A DNA stretch of 64,000 nt from an uncultured Prevotellaceae bacterium. Its GTDB lineage: Bacteria; Bacteroidota; Bacteroidia; Bacteroidales; Bacteroidaceae. Positions within the stretch are counted from its first letter, which is position 1. Every line of letters starts with the position of its first letter. Positions 28,136-36,828 of this stretch are shown piece after piece. Where the stretch lies: positions 1 through 64,000 of the forward strand of contig OMXS01000015.1 of NCBI GenBank assembly GCA_900315095.1. Direction: 5' to 3'. The position numbers and the translations under genes are program-made. A model generated the notes under the pieces. That model did no database searches. It worked only from the letters and a program-made list of their open reading frames with translations, and was not told the DNA's origin.

Positions 28136-28406
28136 AAAAGTGAAACATTGGAAACAGAAGGGAAGAAAAAGTGTATAAATATTTAATTATCAATTCATTA
28201 CAACTGTTTCACTTTTTGTTTCACTTTTGTTTCACTTTTCAATAGAAGGTAAAAAAGAGAAACACAACTTTCTGTGAATCAGCCGTTTACGGTGTATTTT
28301 CTGTTTCACTTTTCCGCTCAAAAAAAAGTGAAACACAAAAGTGAAACACCCGACCACTACTGATTATCAGTTACTTATGTCGCAAAAGTTCCGCTGTTTC
28401 ACTTTT
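28136..28406. repeat. Iteron-like array of GTTTCACTTTT
   Basis: Eight exact copies of an 11-bp motif in 271 A/T-rich bases. Forward copies are at 28206, 28218, 28229, 28303 and 28396; reverse copies (AAAAGTGAAAC) are at 28136, 28324 and 28337. Three forward copies are nearly back to back. The copies at 28303 and 28324 face each other and can form a hairpin. A ninth partial copy lies at 27952. Location between replication and virion genes suits a replication origin or a late-gene control site. Confidence 0.8.
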
Positions 28407-28484
28407 TTCTCTTTTTTCTCCGAAAACAAAACAACACGAAAAAATATTTCAACGATATTTGAAGTTTTTCGCGAATAATTGAGT

Positions 28485-28492
28485 AATTTTGC
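28485..28492 (+). promoter_or_regulatory. -7 box of the first late promoter
   Basis: TAATTTTG 28 bases before ATG 28520; a TTTG at 28459-28462 is 22 bases upstream, slightly long for the -33 spacing. Confidence 0.5.
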
Positions 28493-28519
28493 ATTAAACT
28501 AACAGTATCAGACTAACCT

Positions 28520-29125
28520 ATGGAGAAAAAAGAGCGATGGGCGGTGTGGCTGCCATGTAAGCATTACACTAAGAAGTGGCTGCTCGCCAACTTCAACAAA
28601 CCGGATGACCAATGGAAGGAGATTGCTGACCTCTCTCCTGACAGGGTGCTGCAACAGTCGTTCCGCAATCATCTATCCAGACAGGGACACCTCAACAATG
28701 TTGATGGAGAACTGTCACGCTACAACGACCAGGTGGCGATAGAGATAAACAGACGCATCTTCAACACGTACGGGTGGGAACTCACACCCTATGAGGTGGT
28801 GGAGTTCAACAACGAACTGGAGATGCGAGTCAAGGCGCTGCTCAGAACTAACGTGTCAACTCTTCAGAGCCTCGGCTATTCTACGGCAAAGGCTATCGAC
28901 GTGTTCCGCATAGCGACCGGGATTGATGAGGACGACTGGTCTGACGATAGCATCCGTAAAGACCTGTCAAGGAATATCCCAAAGGGGATTTACCCCGCGA
29001 TTAGCGAAATAATGTTAAAAACATCGGAAAATGTGTTTCTAATTCTGACCAAAACTGGACTGCTCCAAAAGCAGGCGACAAACACGTTCCTCCATAATCT
29101 CCAACAATACACTGAAATGATTTGA
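28520..29125 (+). CDS. Hypothetical phage protein (first gene of head region)
   Basis: 201 residues, soluble, helical ('LTPYEVVEFNNELEMRVKAL', 'STAKAIDVFRIATGIDEDDW'). Not recognised. First gene after the iteron array, one base before the next gene, so it belongs to the head operon; a scaffold, adaptor or packaging role is possible but unsupported. Confidence 0.7.
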   Translation: MEKKERWAVWLPCKHYTKKWLLANFNKPDDQWKEIADLSPDRVLQQSFRNHLSRQGHLNNVDGELSRYNDQVAIEINRRIFNTYGWELTPYEVVEFNNELEMRVKALLRTNVSTLQSLGYSTAKAIDVFRIATGIDEDDWSDDSIRKDLSRNIPKGIYPAISEIMLKTSENVFLILTKTGLLQKQATNTFLHNLQQYTEMI

Positions 29126-29126
29126 T

Positions 29127-29621
29127 ATGGTAACTATTGACTTTGACTTCGAGAACGTTGGCGGACTCCATGAGTGCTATGCCATACCCGCTGCTGCCTT
29201 CAAGGGCACGCGCGTAAACCTCATCAATAACACGCATCAACTGAAGACGATGCTCTCTAACACGGAGATTATCGCCATTCCCATGTACGCCGATGACACC
29301 TTCTCGTTCACCGAAGAGGATGAAGAGGAGGACGGAAACAAGTTCTGGAACCCCGTAATTGAGGGGATTATACCAAAGTTCGGGCTGAACAACGACACCA
29401 TCGAGAAACTTGCTCGTGGTGAGTGGATAGTGCTGCACGAGGATAACAATGGTGTAGTGCGACTGTCTGGTACCGAGGAGATACCTCTGAGGTGCACAAC
29501 GTCACCGGCTACTGGACGGGCATTCGCCGACCGCTCTGAAACGGTGTTCAGGTTCACGGCCAGCGAACAGCAGCCGTCGGTCATAATGGAGTCACTTGAC
29601 CTCGACTACTACCAGAACTAA
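29127..29621 (+). CDS. Hypothetical phage protein
   Basis: 164 residues with an acidic stretch ('FSFTEEDEEEDGN') in the middle and a beta-rich C-terminal part ending 'VIMESLDLDYYQN'. Not recognised. Directly follows gene 28520-29125. Confidence 0.7.
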   Translation: MVTIDFDFENVGGLHECYAIPAAAFKGTRVNLINNTHQLKTMLSNTEIIAIPMYADDTFSFTEEDEEEDGNKFWNPVIEGIIPKFGLNNDTIEKLARGEWIVLHEDNNGVVRLSGTEEIPLRCTTSPATGRAFADRSETVFRFTASEQQPSVIMESLDLDYYQN

Positions 29622-29690
29622 CCTCCTCCAGTCGGCTTAAACGACCGCAACACTCCTTTTTTCTACCAACAAAAACCCTTGTTTTCATCG

Positions 29691-29698
29691 TATCTTTG
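29691..29698 (+). promoter_or_regulatory. -7 box of the protease/capsid promoter
   Basis: TATCTTTG; transcription would begin near 29703. A 7-bp hairpin TGCCGAG/CTCGGCA (29719-29739) then sits in the leader before ATG 29770. Confidence 0.5.
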
Positions 29699-29769
29699 CG
29701 ATGGAAGAAGGCTCCGCATGCCGAGAGATTTCCTCGGCACTTAGGGGCTATCGCAAAAAATTTCACACT

Positions 29770-30888
29770 ATGGTACAACTAAGAATTGATGGCGAGATTG
29801 GACGCTACACCCGATGGGATGTGTGTTACAATCTCAGAAAGGCTAAAGGGTCACCGGTGACGCTGCGCATCGCATCGTATGGTGGCAGCATCGCGGATGC
29901 CATCGCCATATCTCATGCTATCCAGGAGCACGGAGATGTGACGGTGATACATGACTCGCTCAATGCAAGCGCGGCAACATGGCTGCCGTTTGGAGCGAAG
30001 TCTATCAAGATGCACGAGGACTGCATGCTCTACGTGCACTGCTCTTCGATAGAATACTTCTTGTGGCAGCAGATGAACGCCGAGGAACTGAAGGAACTGG
30101 GCGAAGACATCGACGGGGAGGTGCGCTCCCTCGAGAAGATGGACGAGATGATTGCCAACAAGTATGCTGCACGTTCTGGCAAGTCTAAAGAAGACATGCT
30201 GAAGCTGATGCAGGAACATCCATGGCTCACCGCTCAGGAGTGCAAGGACTATGGTTTCGTTGACGAGGTGATAGCGGAACCTTCAGGAAAGAAGGTGACG
30301 AACTCTCTCGCCAAGAACTTCAAGAACTGCGCTATACCGATGCCGGATGGCGTGGAGGTGGAGAAGTCTCTGCTGCAGCGCGTAGCGGAGAAACTCGGAC
30401 TGGTGTCTCCCAAGACCGAAAATCTCAACGCTCAACCCTCAACCACCAACGAACAACCCATTTCAACAACTCAACATATTGACAACATGAAGACAATCTT
30501 CACTATGCTGAATGCCCTGCTCGCTGTAGTAGGCTTCACAATGTCTGCAGAGGGAACGTTTGCTCTCACTGAAGACCAGATGAAGGCCATCGACGACGAA
30601 CTTGCCAAGAACAAGAAGGCTATTGATGACCTGAACAAGCAACTGGCAGACGCTAACTCTGCCAAGAAAACTGCGGAGGACAACCTGAAGGAGGCCTCTG
30701 ACTCTCTCGACTCGCTCAGTGACATGATTAAGAGCATTGACGGCATCGCCAATAAAACGGCGAAGATTAAGGAACTCTTCGATAAAATTCCCGCTCCCGT
30801 GGAGAAGCCAACAAAGACGGAGGATGGGAACAAAGACGAGTACGAGGATATCCGTAAGGACCCCATCAACTTCTACGAAGAGGAGTAA
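29770..30888 (+). CDS. ClpP-like head maturation protease fused to scaffold domain
   Basis: 372 residues from ATG 29770. An in-frame ATG at 29701 lies at the predicted transcription start and is disfavoured. Residues 1-175 are a ClpP/S14-like serine protease: 'RIASYGGSIADAIAIS', nucleophile Ser67 in 'NASAATW', His90 in 'LYVHCSS'. Such phage proteases trim capsid proteins. From about residue 240 the protein is a charged coiled coil ('KNKKAIDDLNKQLADANSAK') like a scaffold, ending 'DPINFYEEE'. Upstream of the capsid gene, as expected. It may also make a shorter scaffold from an internal start. Confidence 0.82.
   Translation: MVQLRIDGEIGRYTRWDVCYNLRKAKGSPVTLRIASYGGSIADAIAISHAIQEHGDVTVIHDSLNASAATWLPFGAKSIKMHEDCMLYVHCSSIEYFLWQQMNAEELKELGEDIDGEVRSLEKMDEMIANKYAARSGKSKEDMLKLMQEHPWLTAQECKDYGFVDEVIAEPSGKKVTNSLAKNFKNCAIPMPDGVEVEKSLLQRVAEKLGLVSPKTENLNAQPSTTNEQPISTTQHIDNMKTIFTMLNALLAVVGFTMSAEGTFALTEDQMKAIDDELAKNKKAIDDLNKQLADANSAKKTAEDNLKEASDSLDSLSDMIKSIDGIANKTAKIKELFDKIPAPVEKPTKTEDGNKDEYEDIRKDPINFYEEE
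30487..30888 (+). CDS. Possible nested scaffold protein (internal start)
   Basis: In-frame ATG 30487 (MKTIFTMLNALLAVVGF) would give a 133-residue protein equal to the coiled-coil C-terminal part of the protease. It follows a low-complexity Thr/Asn/Gln linker. This resembles the lambda C/Nu3 arrangement. Evidence is position only; no clear ribosome site is visible. Confidence 0.35.
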   Translation: MKTIFTMLNALLAVVGFTMSAEGTFALTEDQMKAIDDELAKNKKAIDDLNKQLADANSAKKTAEDNLKEASDSLDSLSDMIKSIDGIANKTAKIKELFDKIPAPVEKPTKTEDGNKDEYEDIRKDPINFYEEE

Positions 30889-30929
30889 TCGAGCCATCAC
30901 TTATCACTAACACATAACACTTTTCTTAT

Positions 30930-31916
30930 ATGAATTACAACGATCCTATTGACATCACCGCCGTCAATACCGCGGTGAAGAAACATGGAAAGACACTTGA
31001 CGCTATTCCGCGTCTGGGTGCCAACGAGGTGCTTCAGCACTTCACTGCTTTCGCTGGCATCACCGACTCGTACACCTTCACGAAGGCTGTGCTGCAGAAG
31101 GTGTCAAGCAAGTACACCGGAGTGTTCAAGGGACAGACTCATATCGGTGAGTTTATTCCGCGTACGCTTACTGTTCACCCTGTCGTGATGGAGGTGCTCG
31201 ACGAGCCGGAGCGCTATCGTCGTTCATACGTCACCGAGGTGCGCGGTAAGATTGAAATCGCAAAGCACCCGTTCGAACTCTGGCTTATCCAGGAGATTCT
31301 CAACCAGGCTTCGTTCGACCTTCTCAATGTGCTGTTTACAGCCAAGTTCGATGCCGCAGCCAACAAGACGGATATTGCCGACTCTTTCGACGGTATCGGT
31401 ACCATCATCGAGGCGGAGAAGACAGCAGGAAAGATTACTGCCGCTCTCGGAAACCTCGTGGCCACTGCTACAATGACACGCGCCAACATCGGCGACGAAC
31501 TGCTGAAGATGTGGCGCTCGCGCAACACTATCTTCCGCCGCATGAACTCGAAGATGTTCATCTCCGACGACCTCGGCGACATGTACGATGACTGGTTCTC
31601 AGACGAGCACCCTGGTGTGCATGACGTAGGCAAGACTGCTGATGAGACTAAGCAGCAGTTCCTCCACGGCTCCAAGGGCAAGTGCGAGCTCGTGCGTGTT
31701 CCTGACCTCCCAGAGGGAAGCCAGTTCGTACTCCTCACCATCAAGGAGAACATCGCCTTCGGTTTCGACAAGATGAGCGACATGCGCACCATCAAAGCCG
31801 TACCAGACGACTATCTGTTCAAGGCTCTCGGCAAGTATGTGTTCGGAACGCAGATACCTTACATCGGTAAGGAACTCTTCTGCGTGAATGACAAGCCTCT
31901 CACACCAACCACCTAA
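30930..31916 (+). CDS. Major capsid protein
   Basis: 328 residues, soluble, alpha/beta, with 'GEFIPRTLTVHPVVMEVLDE' and 'SKMFISDDLGDMYDDWF' and a C-terminal 'KYVFGTQIPYIGKELF'. It directly follows the protease/scaffold gene and is the size of an HK97-fold capsid protein. The residue pattern (long helix 'PFELWLIQEILNQASFDLLN') fits the spine helix. Identification relies on gene order and length more than on a specific motif. Confidence 0.75.
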   Translation: MNYNDPIDITAVNTAVKKHGKTLDAIPRLGANEVLQHFTAFAGITDSYTFTKAVLQKVSSKYTGVFKGQTHIGEFIPRTLTVHPVVMEVLDEPERYRRSYVTEVRGKIEIAKHPFELWLIQEILNQASFDLLNVLFTAKFDAAANKTDIADSFDGIGTIIEAEKTAGKITAALGNLVATATMTRANIGDELLKMWRSRNTIFRRMNSKMFISDDLGDMYDDWFSDEHPGVHDVGKTADETKQQFLHGSKGKCELVRVPDLPEGSQFVLLTIKENIAFGFDKMSDMRTIKAVPDDYLFKALGKYVFGTQIPYIGKELFCVNDKPLTPTT

Positions 31917-31927
31917 AACTCACCGCC

Positions 31928-32515
31928 ATGAAGAAATGTATCAATCTTGCAGACATCGACACCAACCTGTCATGCAGTGACCAGGACAACATGGGCGGCA
32001 TCGTGCCGGTTGTCATCTTTGGATATGCTGACGAGGTGGGTACGTGGCCGGAGAAGCCGACACCAGAGGTGGCGGATACGGCAATAGATATGGAGGCAGC
32101 GGGTGCGCTCGTCGGAGATGTCGTGATGAACGACGGATGCCATGCGTACAAGTTCGAGTTCACTGACGATGTAGGCTCTTTCACCATCGCTCCACAAGGA
32201 GAGAACGGTGGCGAGTCATTCCTCTACACCCTCAGCATCATCAACGCGAAGATTCGCAAGAAGATTCTTGGTTTCGTGAACGCTGTAAAGGGTAAGAAGA
32301 TATTCTTCATTGTACAGGACAACAACGGTGTATGCTACCTCATGGGCGACGCGACGCGCGGCGCACGTCTGGCAAACGACTCGGAAGGCTTCGTAACAGG
32401 AACCAACCCGACAGAACGCAACCAGGCGTCGCTCAACTTCACGTACTCTTGCCCACGTGCATTGTGCTACGAGGGCGACACCGTGAATCTTCTCACTGCA
32501 GCAGCAGGAGGGTAA
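31928..32515 (+). CDS. Structural phage protein (possible tail tube or head decoration)
   Basis: 195 residues, beta-rich, with repeated glycine turns ('FTIAPQGENGGESFLYTL', 'FFIVQDNNGVCYLMGDATRG'). Twelve bases after the capsid gene and followed by a terminator, so it closes a capsid operon. Its shape suggests a tail-tube or decoration protein, but no family was recognised. Confidence 0.65.
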   Translation: MKKCINLADIDTNLSCSDQDNMGGIVPVVIFGYADEVGTWPEKPTPEVADTAIDMEAAGALVGDVVMNDGCHAYKFEFTDDVGSFTIAPQGENGGESFLYTLSIINAKIRKKILGFVNAVKGKKIFFIVQDNNGVCYLMGDATRGARLANDSEGFVTGTNPTERNQASLNFTYSCPRALCYEGDTVNLLTAAAGG

Positions 32516-32550
32516 TATGGCTCTTTTGTTAGTTTGAATATACTTTTAGG

Positions 32551-32570
32551 GAGCACCCGTTCGGGTGCTC
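32551..32570 (+). terminator. Rho-independent terminator after capsid operon
   Basis: GAGCACC (32551-32557) with GGTGCTC (32564-32570), loop CGTTCG, followed by TTTATTG. Confidence 0.8.
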
Positions 32571-32603
32571 TTTATTGTCTATAACAGTCGGGAAAATAAT
32601 CGT

Positions 32604-32611
32604 TATCTTTG
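32604..32611 (+). promoter_or_regulatory. -7 box of packaging operon promoter
   Basis: TATCTTTG, 24 bases before ATG 32635 and just after the capsid terminator. Supports the start at 32635 over an in-frame codon at 32575 that would precede transcription. Confidence 0.55.
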
Positions 32612-32634
32612 CGAAAACCTCAAAAACAAAGGAT

Positions 32635-33468
32635 ATGAAATTGACTCAAGATTACTTTGAAGCCCGTAAAGAGGCTATGAAATGGCTCAACAGCCAACCT
32701 GAGACACGCAACTATGCCAAGGGTCTGCAGATATTGCAGAAGTCTGGTTTCAAACCATCGGTGGCAGCACTCCTGGCACGCAACGGCGAGAAGGAGTGGA
32801 CACGCGAGAAACTGAAGTATTCTCTCAGACAGATGCTTCAGGTGTACTACAATCCTGATGACCCTCGTTTCAACGACGAGGATGTAGATGCTCTGAACGA
32901 CGAGCACAAGGAACTCGTGGACCTGCCTAACCCGGAGGATGACACGCAGTCAAAGACTCCAAAACCAACGGAGGTCGAGAAACTCATGGAACACTACGCC
33001 GACTACCACAAGCAGCGTGACATCGCTAACCGTGAGAGGGCGGAACTGCCAGAGACAAACGACGACGAGGTGACTGCTAAGCGCAAGGAACTCTCGGAGA
33101 AAATGGAGGGTCTGACAGCGAAGATGGAGGCTCTGTGGGCTCTGCGAAAACGTTATGATGAGGATGGCACCATTCCAACCTTCGAGGAGATTGAGAAGGC
33201 GTGTGCAGAGACGGTGACCGTCAAGAAGGAAGAGGAGAAGCCTGAAGACCTCACGGCTCTCGATGACGCAACTTTGAAGAGACAGCGCTCATCAACGAAG
33301 ACGATGCTGACCAAGAAGCAGAACATGCTGCTGTACCAGACGCAGAGTAAACAGGAGAAACCTAATCCTATGCCGGACTGCCCTAAGAGGGTGGTACTGG
33401 AGAAGGAAGTGGAACATCTGCAGGCGAGACTAACAAGACTCGAATATGAGATAGCACGACGTAAGTGA
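32635..33468 (+). CDS. Hypothetical coiled-coil phage protein
   Basis: 277 residues. The N-terminal 95 residues look like a compact helical domain ('LNSQPETRNYAKGLQILQKS', 'KLKYSLRQMLQVYYN'). The rest is charged coiled coil ('RKELSEKMEGLTAKMEAL', 'VLEKEVEHLQARLTRLEYEI'). It starts the packaging gene group and its TGA overlaps the next ATG. Function unknown. Confidence 0.72.
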   Translation: MKLTQDYFEARKEAMKWLNSQPETRNYAKGLQILQKSGFKPSVAALLARNGEKEWTREKLKYSLRQMLQVYYNPDDPRFNDEDVDALNDEHKELVDLPNPEDDTQSKTPKPTEVEKLMEHYADYHKQRDIANRERAELPETNDDEVTAKRKELSEKMEGLTAKMEALWALRKRYDEDGTIPTFEEIEKACAETVTVKKEEEKPEDLTALDDATLKRQRSSTKTMLTKKQNMLLYQTQSKQEKPNPMPDCPKRVVLEKEVEHLQARLTRLEYEIARRK

Positions 33469-34076
33469 TGCTCGTTAATCCCTTTGAAATAAAGGAAAAT
33501 CCGCAAAAGGAGCAACAGTCGTCAAAGCAGCTGGAGCAGCAGCTACAGAAGGTGAGGAAATTGGAGTCGTCACAGAGTGACATCGAGACGATTCATGAAG
33601 TGCTTTCCAAGCCTTCACAACTCGGGGTGCTGCAACAAGGAGTGGACAAACATTTCTTCTCCGATGGGGCGTTCAACCTCATTCAACTGCTGCTGTATGT
33701 GCTGAAGCAGACGGGACCGGCGCACGTTTTTATCTCAACATACTCGATAGCGGAGGACAGCATCGCGACATTGCAGCGCTACTGCGACAATGGACGGATA
33801 CTGTCTATCCGCTTCCTTATTGATAATCGGGTGCGCACAATCTCACCTAAACCTTTTGCGCGTCTGGTGGCCACGTTCCCGGAGCAGTACCGATGTCTCG
33901 CGCTGCATGCAAAGGTGGTGCTGGTGTGGAACGACGACTGGCATATCAGCATCGTGGGTTCGCAGAACGCGACGCACAACCCTAAACTGGAGCGTGGAAT
34001 AATCCACACCGCAGAGCAGATATGGAACTTCGATAAATCTATTCTGGATGAAGAATTTCAGCGAGGAACAACTTAG
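33468..34076 (+). CDS. PLD-like (HKD) domain phage protein
   Basis: 202 residues; ATG 33468 overlaps the previous stop. The N-terminal 45 residues are a Gln/Lys-rich coiled coil. The rest resembles one half of a phospholipase D/HKD nuclease fold: 'HVFISTYSIAEDSIATLQRY', then 'LHAKVVLVWNDDWHISIVGS' followed by QNAT and ERG. This gives H-x-K, S-x-N and E in order, although the usual Asp of HKD is not obvious. It might act on DNA during packaging. Family placement is moderate, function is inferred. Confidence 0.6.
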   Translation: MLVNPFEIKENPQKEQQSSKQLEQQLQKVRKLESSQSDIETIHEVLSKPSQLGVLQQGVDKHFFSDGAFNLIQLLLYVLKQTGPAHVFISTYSIAEDSIATLQRYCDNGRILSIRFLIDNRVRTISPKPFARLVATFPEQYRCLALHAKVVLVWNDDWHISIVGSQNATHNPKLERGIIHTAEQIWNFDKSILDEEFQRGTT

Positions 34077-34329
34077 TCTGATTGAGGAGATGGCTTATCT
34101 CCTCATATCGCCATCGCTCATAGCGGTGAACCTCGGAATGATGGAGGCGGATTTGAGATGCCATCTTAAGGACGAGACTTCTCCCGTCTATCAGGCGTTC
34201 TACAAGGGATTGCTAAGGCAGAAGATGGAACTGCACCGCAGTATCATCAAGGCTGCCGGCAACGGAAGCAATCCAGCACAGGAACAACTGAAGGCTATGG
34301 TAAGGGCGATAGAAACGGATATCGGCTAA
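34048..34329 (+). CDS. Small helical phage protein
   Basis: 93 residues, helical ('LSLIEEMAYLLISPSLIAVN', 'LGMMEADLRCHLKDETSPVY'), overlapping the previous gene by 29 bases. The first half has the look of a small helix-turn-helix domain as in small terminase subunits, and the large terminase is 0.8 kb downstream. A DNA-recognition role is only suggested. Confidence 0.6.
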   Translation: MKNFSEEQLSLIEEMAYLLISPSLIAVNLGMMEADLRCHLKDETSPVYQAFYKGLLRQKMELHRSIIKAAGNGSNPAQEQLKAMVRAIETDIG

Positions 34330-34481
34330 AATAGTCTGCTCAGCCAACGAAGCACCTTGCCAAGAATGCCGCTGTCATGGTCCATGTACCACGACAGGTT
34401 CCTGGAGTTCCTGAGGTACTGACGAGAGAACAATGCCAAGACGACAGCAGCCGTAATAAATAAAAAGATAATCACTTCCAT
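34326..34481 (-). CDS. Single-span membrane miniprotein (opposite strand)
   Basis: 51 residues from ATG 34481. N-terminal membrane helix 'EVIIFLFITAAVVLALF' followed by a basic tail. It is encoded against the packaging operon and converges with the previous gene (stops overlap by 4 bases). A TACCTTTG -7 box ends only four bases before its ATG. Possibly a moron-type gene acting at the host membrane; function unknown. Confidence 0.5.
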   Translation of the reverse strand: MEVIIFLFITAAVVLALFSRQYLRNSRNLSWYMDHDSGILGKVLRWLSRLF

Positions 34482-34485
34482 GCCG

Positions 34486-34493
34486 CAAAGGTA
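34486..34493 (-). promoter_or_regulatory. -7 box of the membrane miniprotein gene
   Basis: TACCTTTG on the minus strand (34493-34486), ending four bases before ATG 34481, so the transcript would be nearly leaderless. Confidence 0.45.
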
Positions 34494-34508
34494 TAATTTT
34501 ATTTCCAC

Positions 34509-35081
34509 ATGGCAAAACTCTTAGAACTTTCACATGATGTCATCGAGGCGCATATCCTCGATCCGGAGAACAATCCGCTGCCACCGGAACTGCAGGAGCA
34601 GTTTAACCGAGTGATGACAGCGGCAAGGTTGCTCGATGACTATCCCAACGACAGCCAGATAGTGGCTATGTTGGCGCGTAAGTACAGGGCATCGGTGACA
34701 ACATTCCGAAAAGACCTGGCACTCGCCAAGGAGGTGTTCAAGACGAAGCATACCTTCGACTGGGATTTTTGGTTTGCATGGCAAATCAAAGACCAACTGG
34801 AACTTATCCGCAAGTGTAAACTGCAAGGCAACCTGAAGGAGTGGAACCAGGCAAAGAAGGTGCTGCATCAGATTATCGGAGATAAGCCGGCTGGAGTGGA
34901 AGACCCGAAACGGATGGAGCACACGACGGTTTATATACAGGTGGTAAACAACAACGGCACCACCGAATATAAGTCTATCGGTGACGTGCACGACCTCAGA
35001 CCCGACGAGGTGCAGGAACTCCTCGAGGTGATGCAGGAGCCTATCGACGAGAAGAAGGGTGAAGAACTAATGAATTCCTGA
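34509..35081 (+). CDS. Probable small terminase-like DNA-binding protein
   Basis: 190 residues. The middle part 'SQIVAMLARKYRASVTTFRK' reads as a helix-turn-helix. The remainder is helical, ending 'VMQEPIDEKKGEELMNS'. It ends two bases before the large terminase, the usual place of the small terminase subunit, which picks the packaging site. Assignment rests on position and HTH appearance. Confidence 0.6.
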   Translation: MAKLLELSHDVIEAHILDPENNPLPPELQEQFNRVMTAARLLDDYPNDSQIVAMLARKYRASVTTFRKDLALAKEVFKTKHTFDWDFWFAWQIKDQLELIRKCKLQGNLKEWNQAKKVLHQIIGDKPAGVEDPKRMEHTTVYIQVVNNNGTTEYKSIGDVHDLRPDEVQELLEVMQEPIDEKKGEELMNS

Positions 35082-35083
35082 AG

Positions 35084-36808
35084 ATGCCTAAGTTACCTCT
35101 GCGTGTCAATCCTGCTCAGTGGCAGTTTGTTATGCTCCGCTCGAAGAATAAGTATGCTATATTCTCGCGCGGTACCGGTAAGTCGTGGATTGTAGGGTAT
35201 GAGGTGGACGAGAACGTGCGACTGATGCCGCGAGGGGTGACGACTGTCACCCAGAGCACCATCGGACAGGCACTAACCAAGACACTGCCATCAACTTTCA
35301 ACTACCTCGACAGACTCGGATACAAGCCGTACGACTACAAAACAAAGACTGGCGACTATGTGGTGTGTAAAACTCCGCCTCCAGGGTGGTACACGCCATA
35401 CGAGCATATCATGCAGTATGACAACGTGATTTCCTTCTCCAATGGGCATGCGCTATATATTCTCACTCAGGCAGGCAACTCGCGCGGACCGAACGCGGAC
35501 TTCAACATCACCGACGAGGCACTGACTATAGATAAGGAGAAGTTTGACCAGGAGGCAGCACCTACCAACAGAGGCAACGAGCATGTGTTTGGACGTAGAT
35601 GCCCGCATCCGGTTTTCAAGCATCACGGCAACCTTTTCACATCGTCAATGCCTTACACTCTCGAGCAGCAGTGGCTACTCGAGCCTGCCGACTACTATGA
35701 GCGCGAACGTGGCATCAACCTCTTCGCCAAGTGGAACAGGTTGGTGGATACGCAGATGCAACTCATCGAAGCGAAACTGCAAAACGATGTGCATCTGTTC
35801 ACGGAACTCTGGAACGAGTGCCTGAGACAGCGCCGCGAGATTGTGCCTTTTGTGTCTAAGGATGGCACGTTGTTCCTTCTCGGGTCGGTGTTCGACAATA
35901 TCGAGAACCTCGGAATGTCGTACATCATCAACCAGTATAAGGTGATGGATAAACTGTCGTTTATGGTGGAGATTCTAAACAAGAGAATTTCCACAGTTGA
36001 CAATGCTTATTATCGACTCGAGGACCGCCACTTCTATTACAACGCATACAACGACAGTTATCTCCGCGACGTGGGGGAGAACTCCAACTACGACTGGGAG
36101 GCGCTTCGCAACGCAACAGACAGTAGGGCGGACCTCGATTGCGACCCAAGCAGAGCACTCGAACTGTCTGCAGACTGGGGTTCTTCCGCTTCCTTCCTGC
36201 TCGTGCATCAGGAACGCAACTTCGACTTCTCAACGAAGCTCGTAACAAAGAAACCGGTGCACAATATTATCAACGAGTTCTTCGTTCGCCGAAACGACGA
36301 TCGAGACGAGACAGAGGTCAACGTGCTCGCTACTCGTTTCTGCAATTACTACCAATATCATGTCAACAAGACTGTCACGTTCTATCGTGACCGATATGGC
36401 GATATACACCAGGCAGGATCCAAGAAAACTTACAACGAACTGTTCATCGAGCAGCTGCAGAAACGTGGGTGGACTGTCATTCAGCGCACACACGCGGGCA
36501 TTGAGCCGCCACAGCACGACAAGTTCCTGCTCTGGACGTATATACTCGCCGAGACTGACGAACGCTTCCCGGTACTGAGAATAAACGCCACGAGGTGCCG
36601 AAAATTGGTCATCTCAATGCGCAACACAGCCGTGATGGAGGATGGCAAGGGTAAATTCACCAAGGATAAACGCTCGGAAAGACGCGGGTCTGTGGCTCCT
36701 GAAGAGGCAACTCACTTTGGTGATACTGCCGACAAATGCGTCTGGACTAAATATGGCGAACGGCTGAAACTTATCACTTCTTCCTCTTTTGTATCTCCTC
36801 GGTTCTGA
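35084..36808 (+). CDS. Large terminase subunit
   Basis: 574 residues. ATPase part: Walker A-like 'FSRGTGKSW' (about 28-35), adenine/motif region 'RLMPRGVTTVTQSTIGQAL', Walker B 'ADFNITDEA'. Nuclease part: 'LSADWGSSAS' supplies the first metal Asp, followed by 'VTFYRDRYG' and 'THFGDTADKC', in the order of the RNase-H-like nuclease of phage terminases. It pumps and cuts DNA during head filling. The run of late genes before it fits a head-packaging module. Confidence 0.88.
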   Translation: MPKLPLRVNPAQWQFVMLRSKNKYAIFSRGTGKSWIVGYEVDENVRLMPRGVTTVTQSTIGQALTKTLPSTFNYLDRLGYKPYDYKTKTGDYVVCKTPPPGWYTPYEHIMQYDNVISFSNGHALYILTQAGNSRGPNADFNITDEALTIDKEKFDQEAAPTNRGNEHVFGRRCPHPVFKHHGNLFTSSMPYTLEQQWLLEPADYYERERGINLFAKWNRLVDTQMQLIEAKLQNDVHLFTELWNECLRQRREIVPFVSKDGTLFLLGSVFDNIENLGMSYIINQYKVMDKLSFMVEILNKRISTVDNAYYRLEDRHFYYNAYNDSYLRDVGENSNYDWEALRNATDSRADLDCDPSRALELSADWGSSASFLLVHQERNFDFSTKLVTKKPVHNIINEFFVRRNDDRDETEVNVLATRFCNYYQYHVNKTVTFYRDRYGDIHQAGSKKTYNELFIEQLQKRGWTVIQRTHAGIEPPQHDKFLLWTYILAETDERFPVLRINATRCRKLVISMRNTAVMEDGKGKFTKDKRSERRGSVAPEEATHFGDTADKCVWTKYGERLKLITSSSFVSPRF

Positions 36809-36828
36809 AAAAAAAAGAAACAGAGAGG

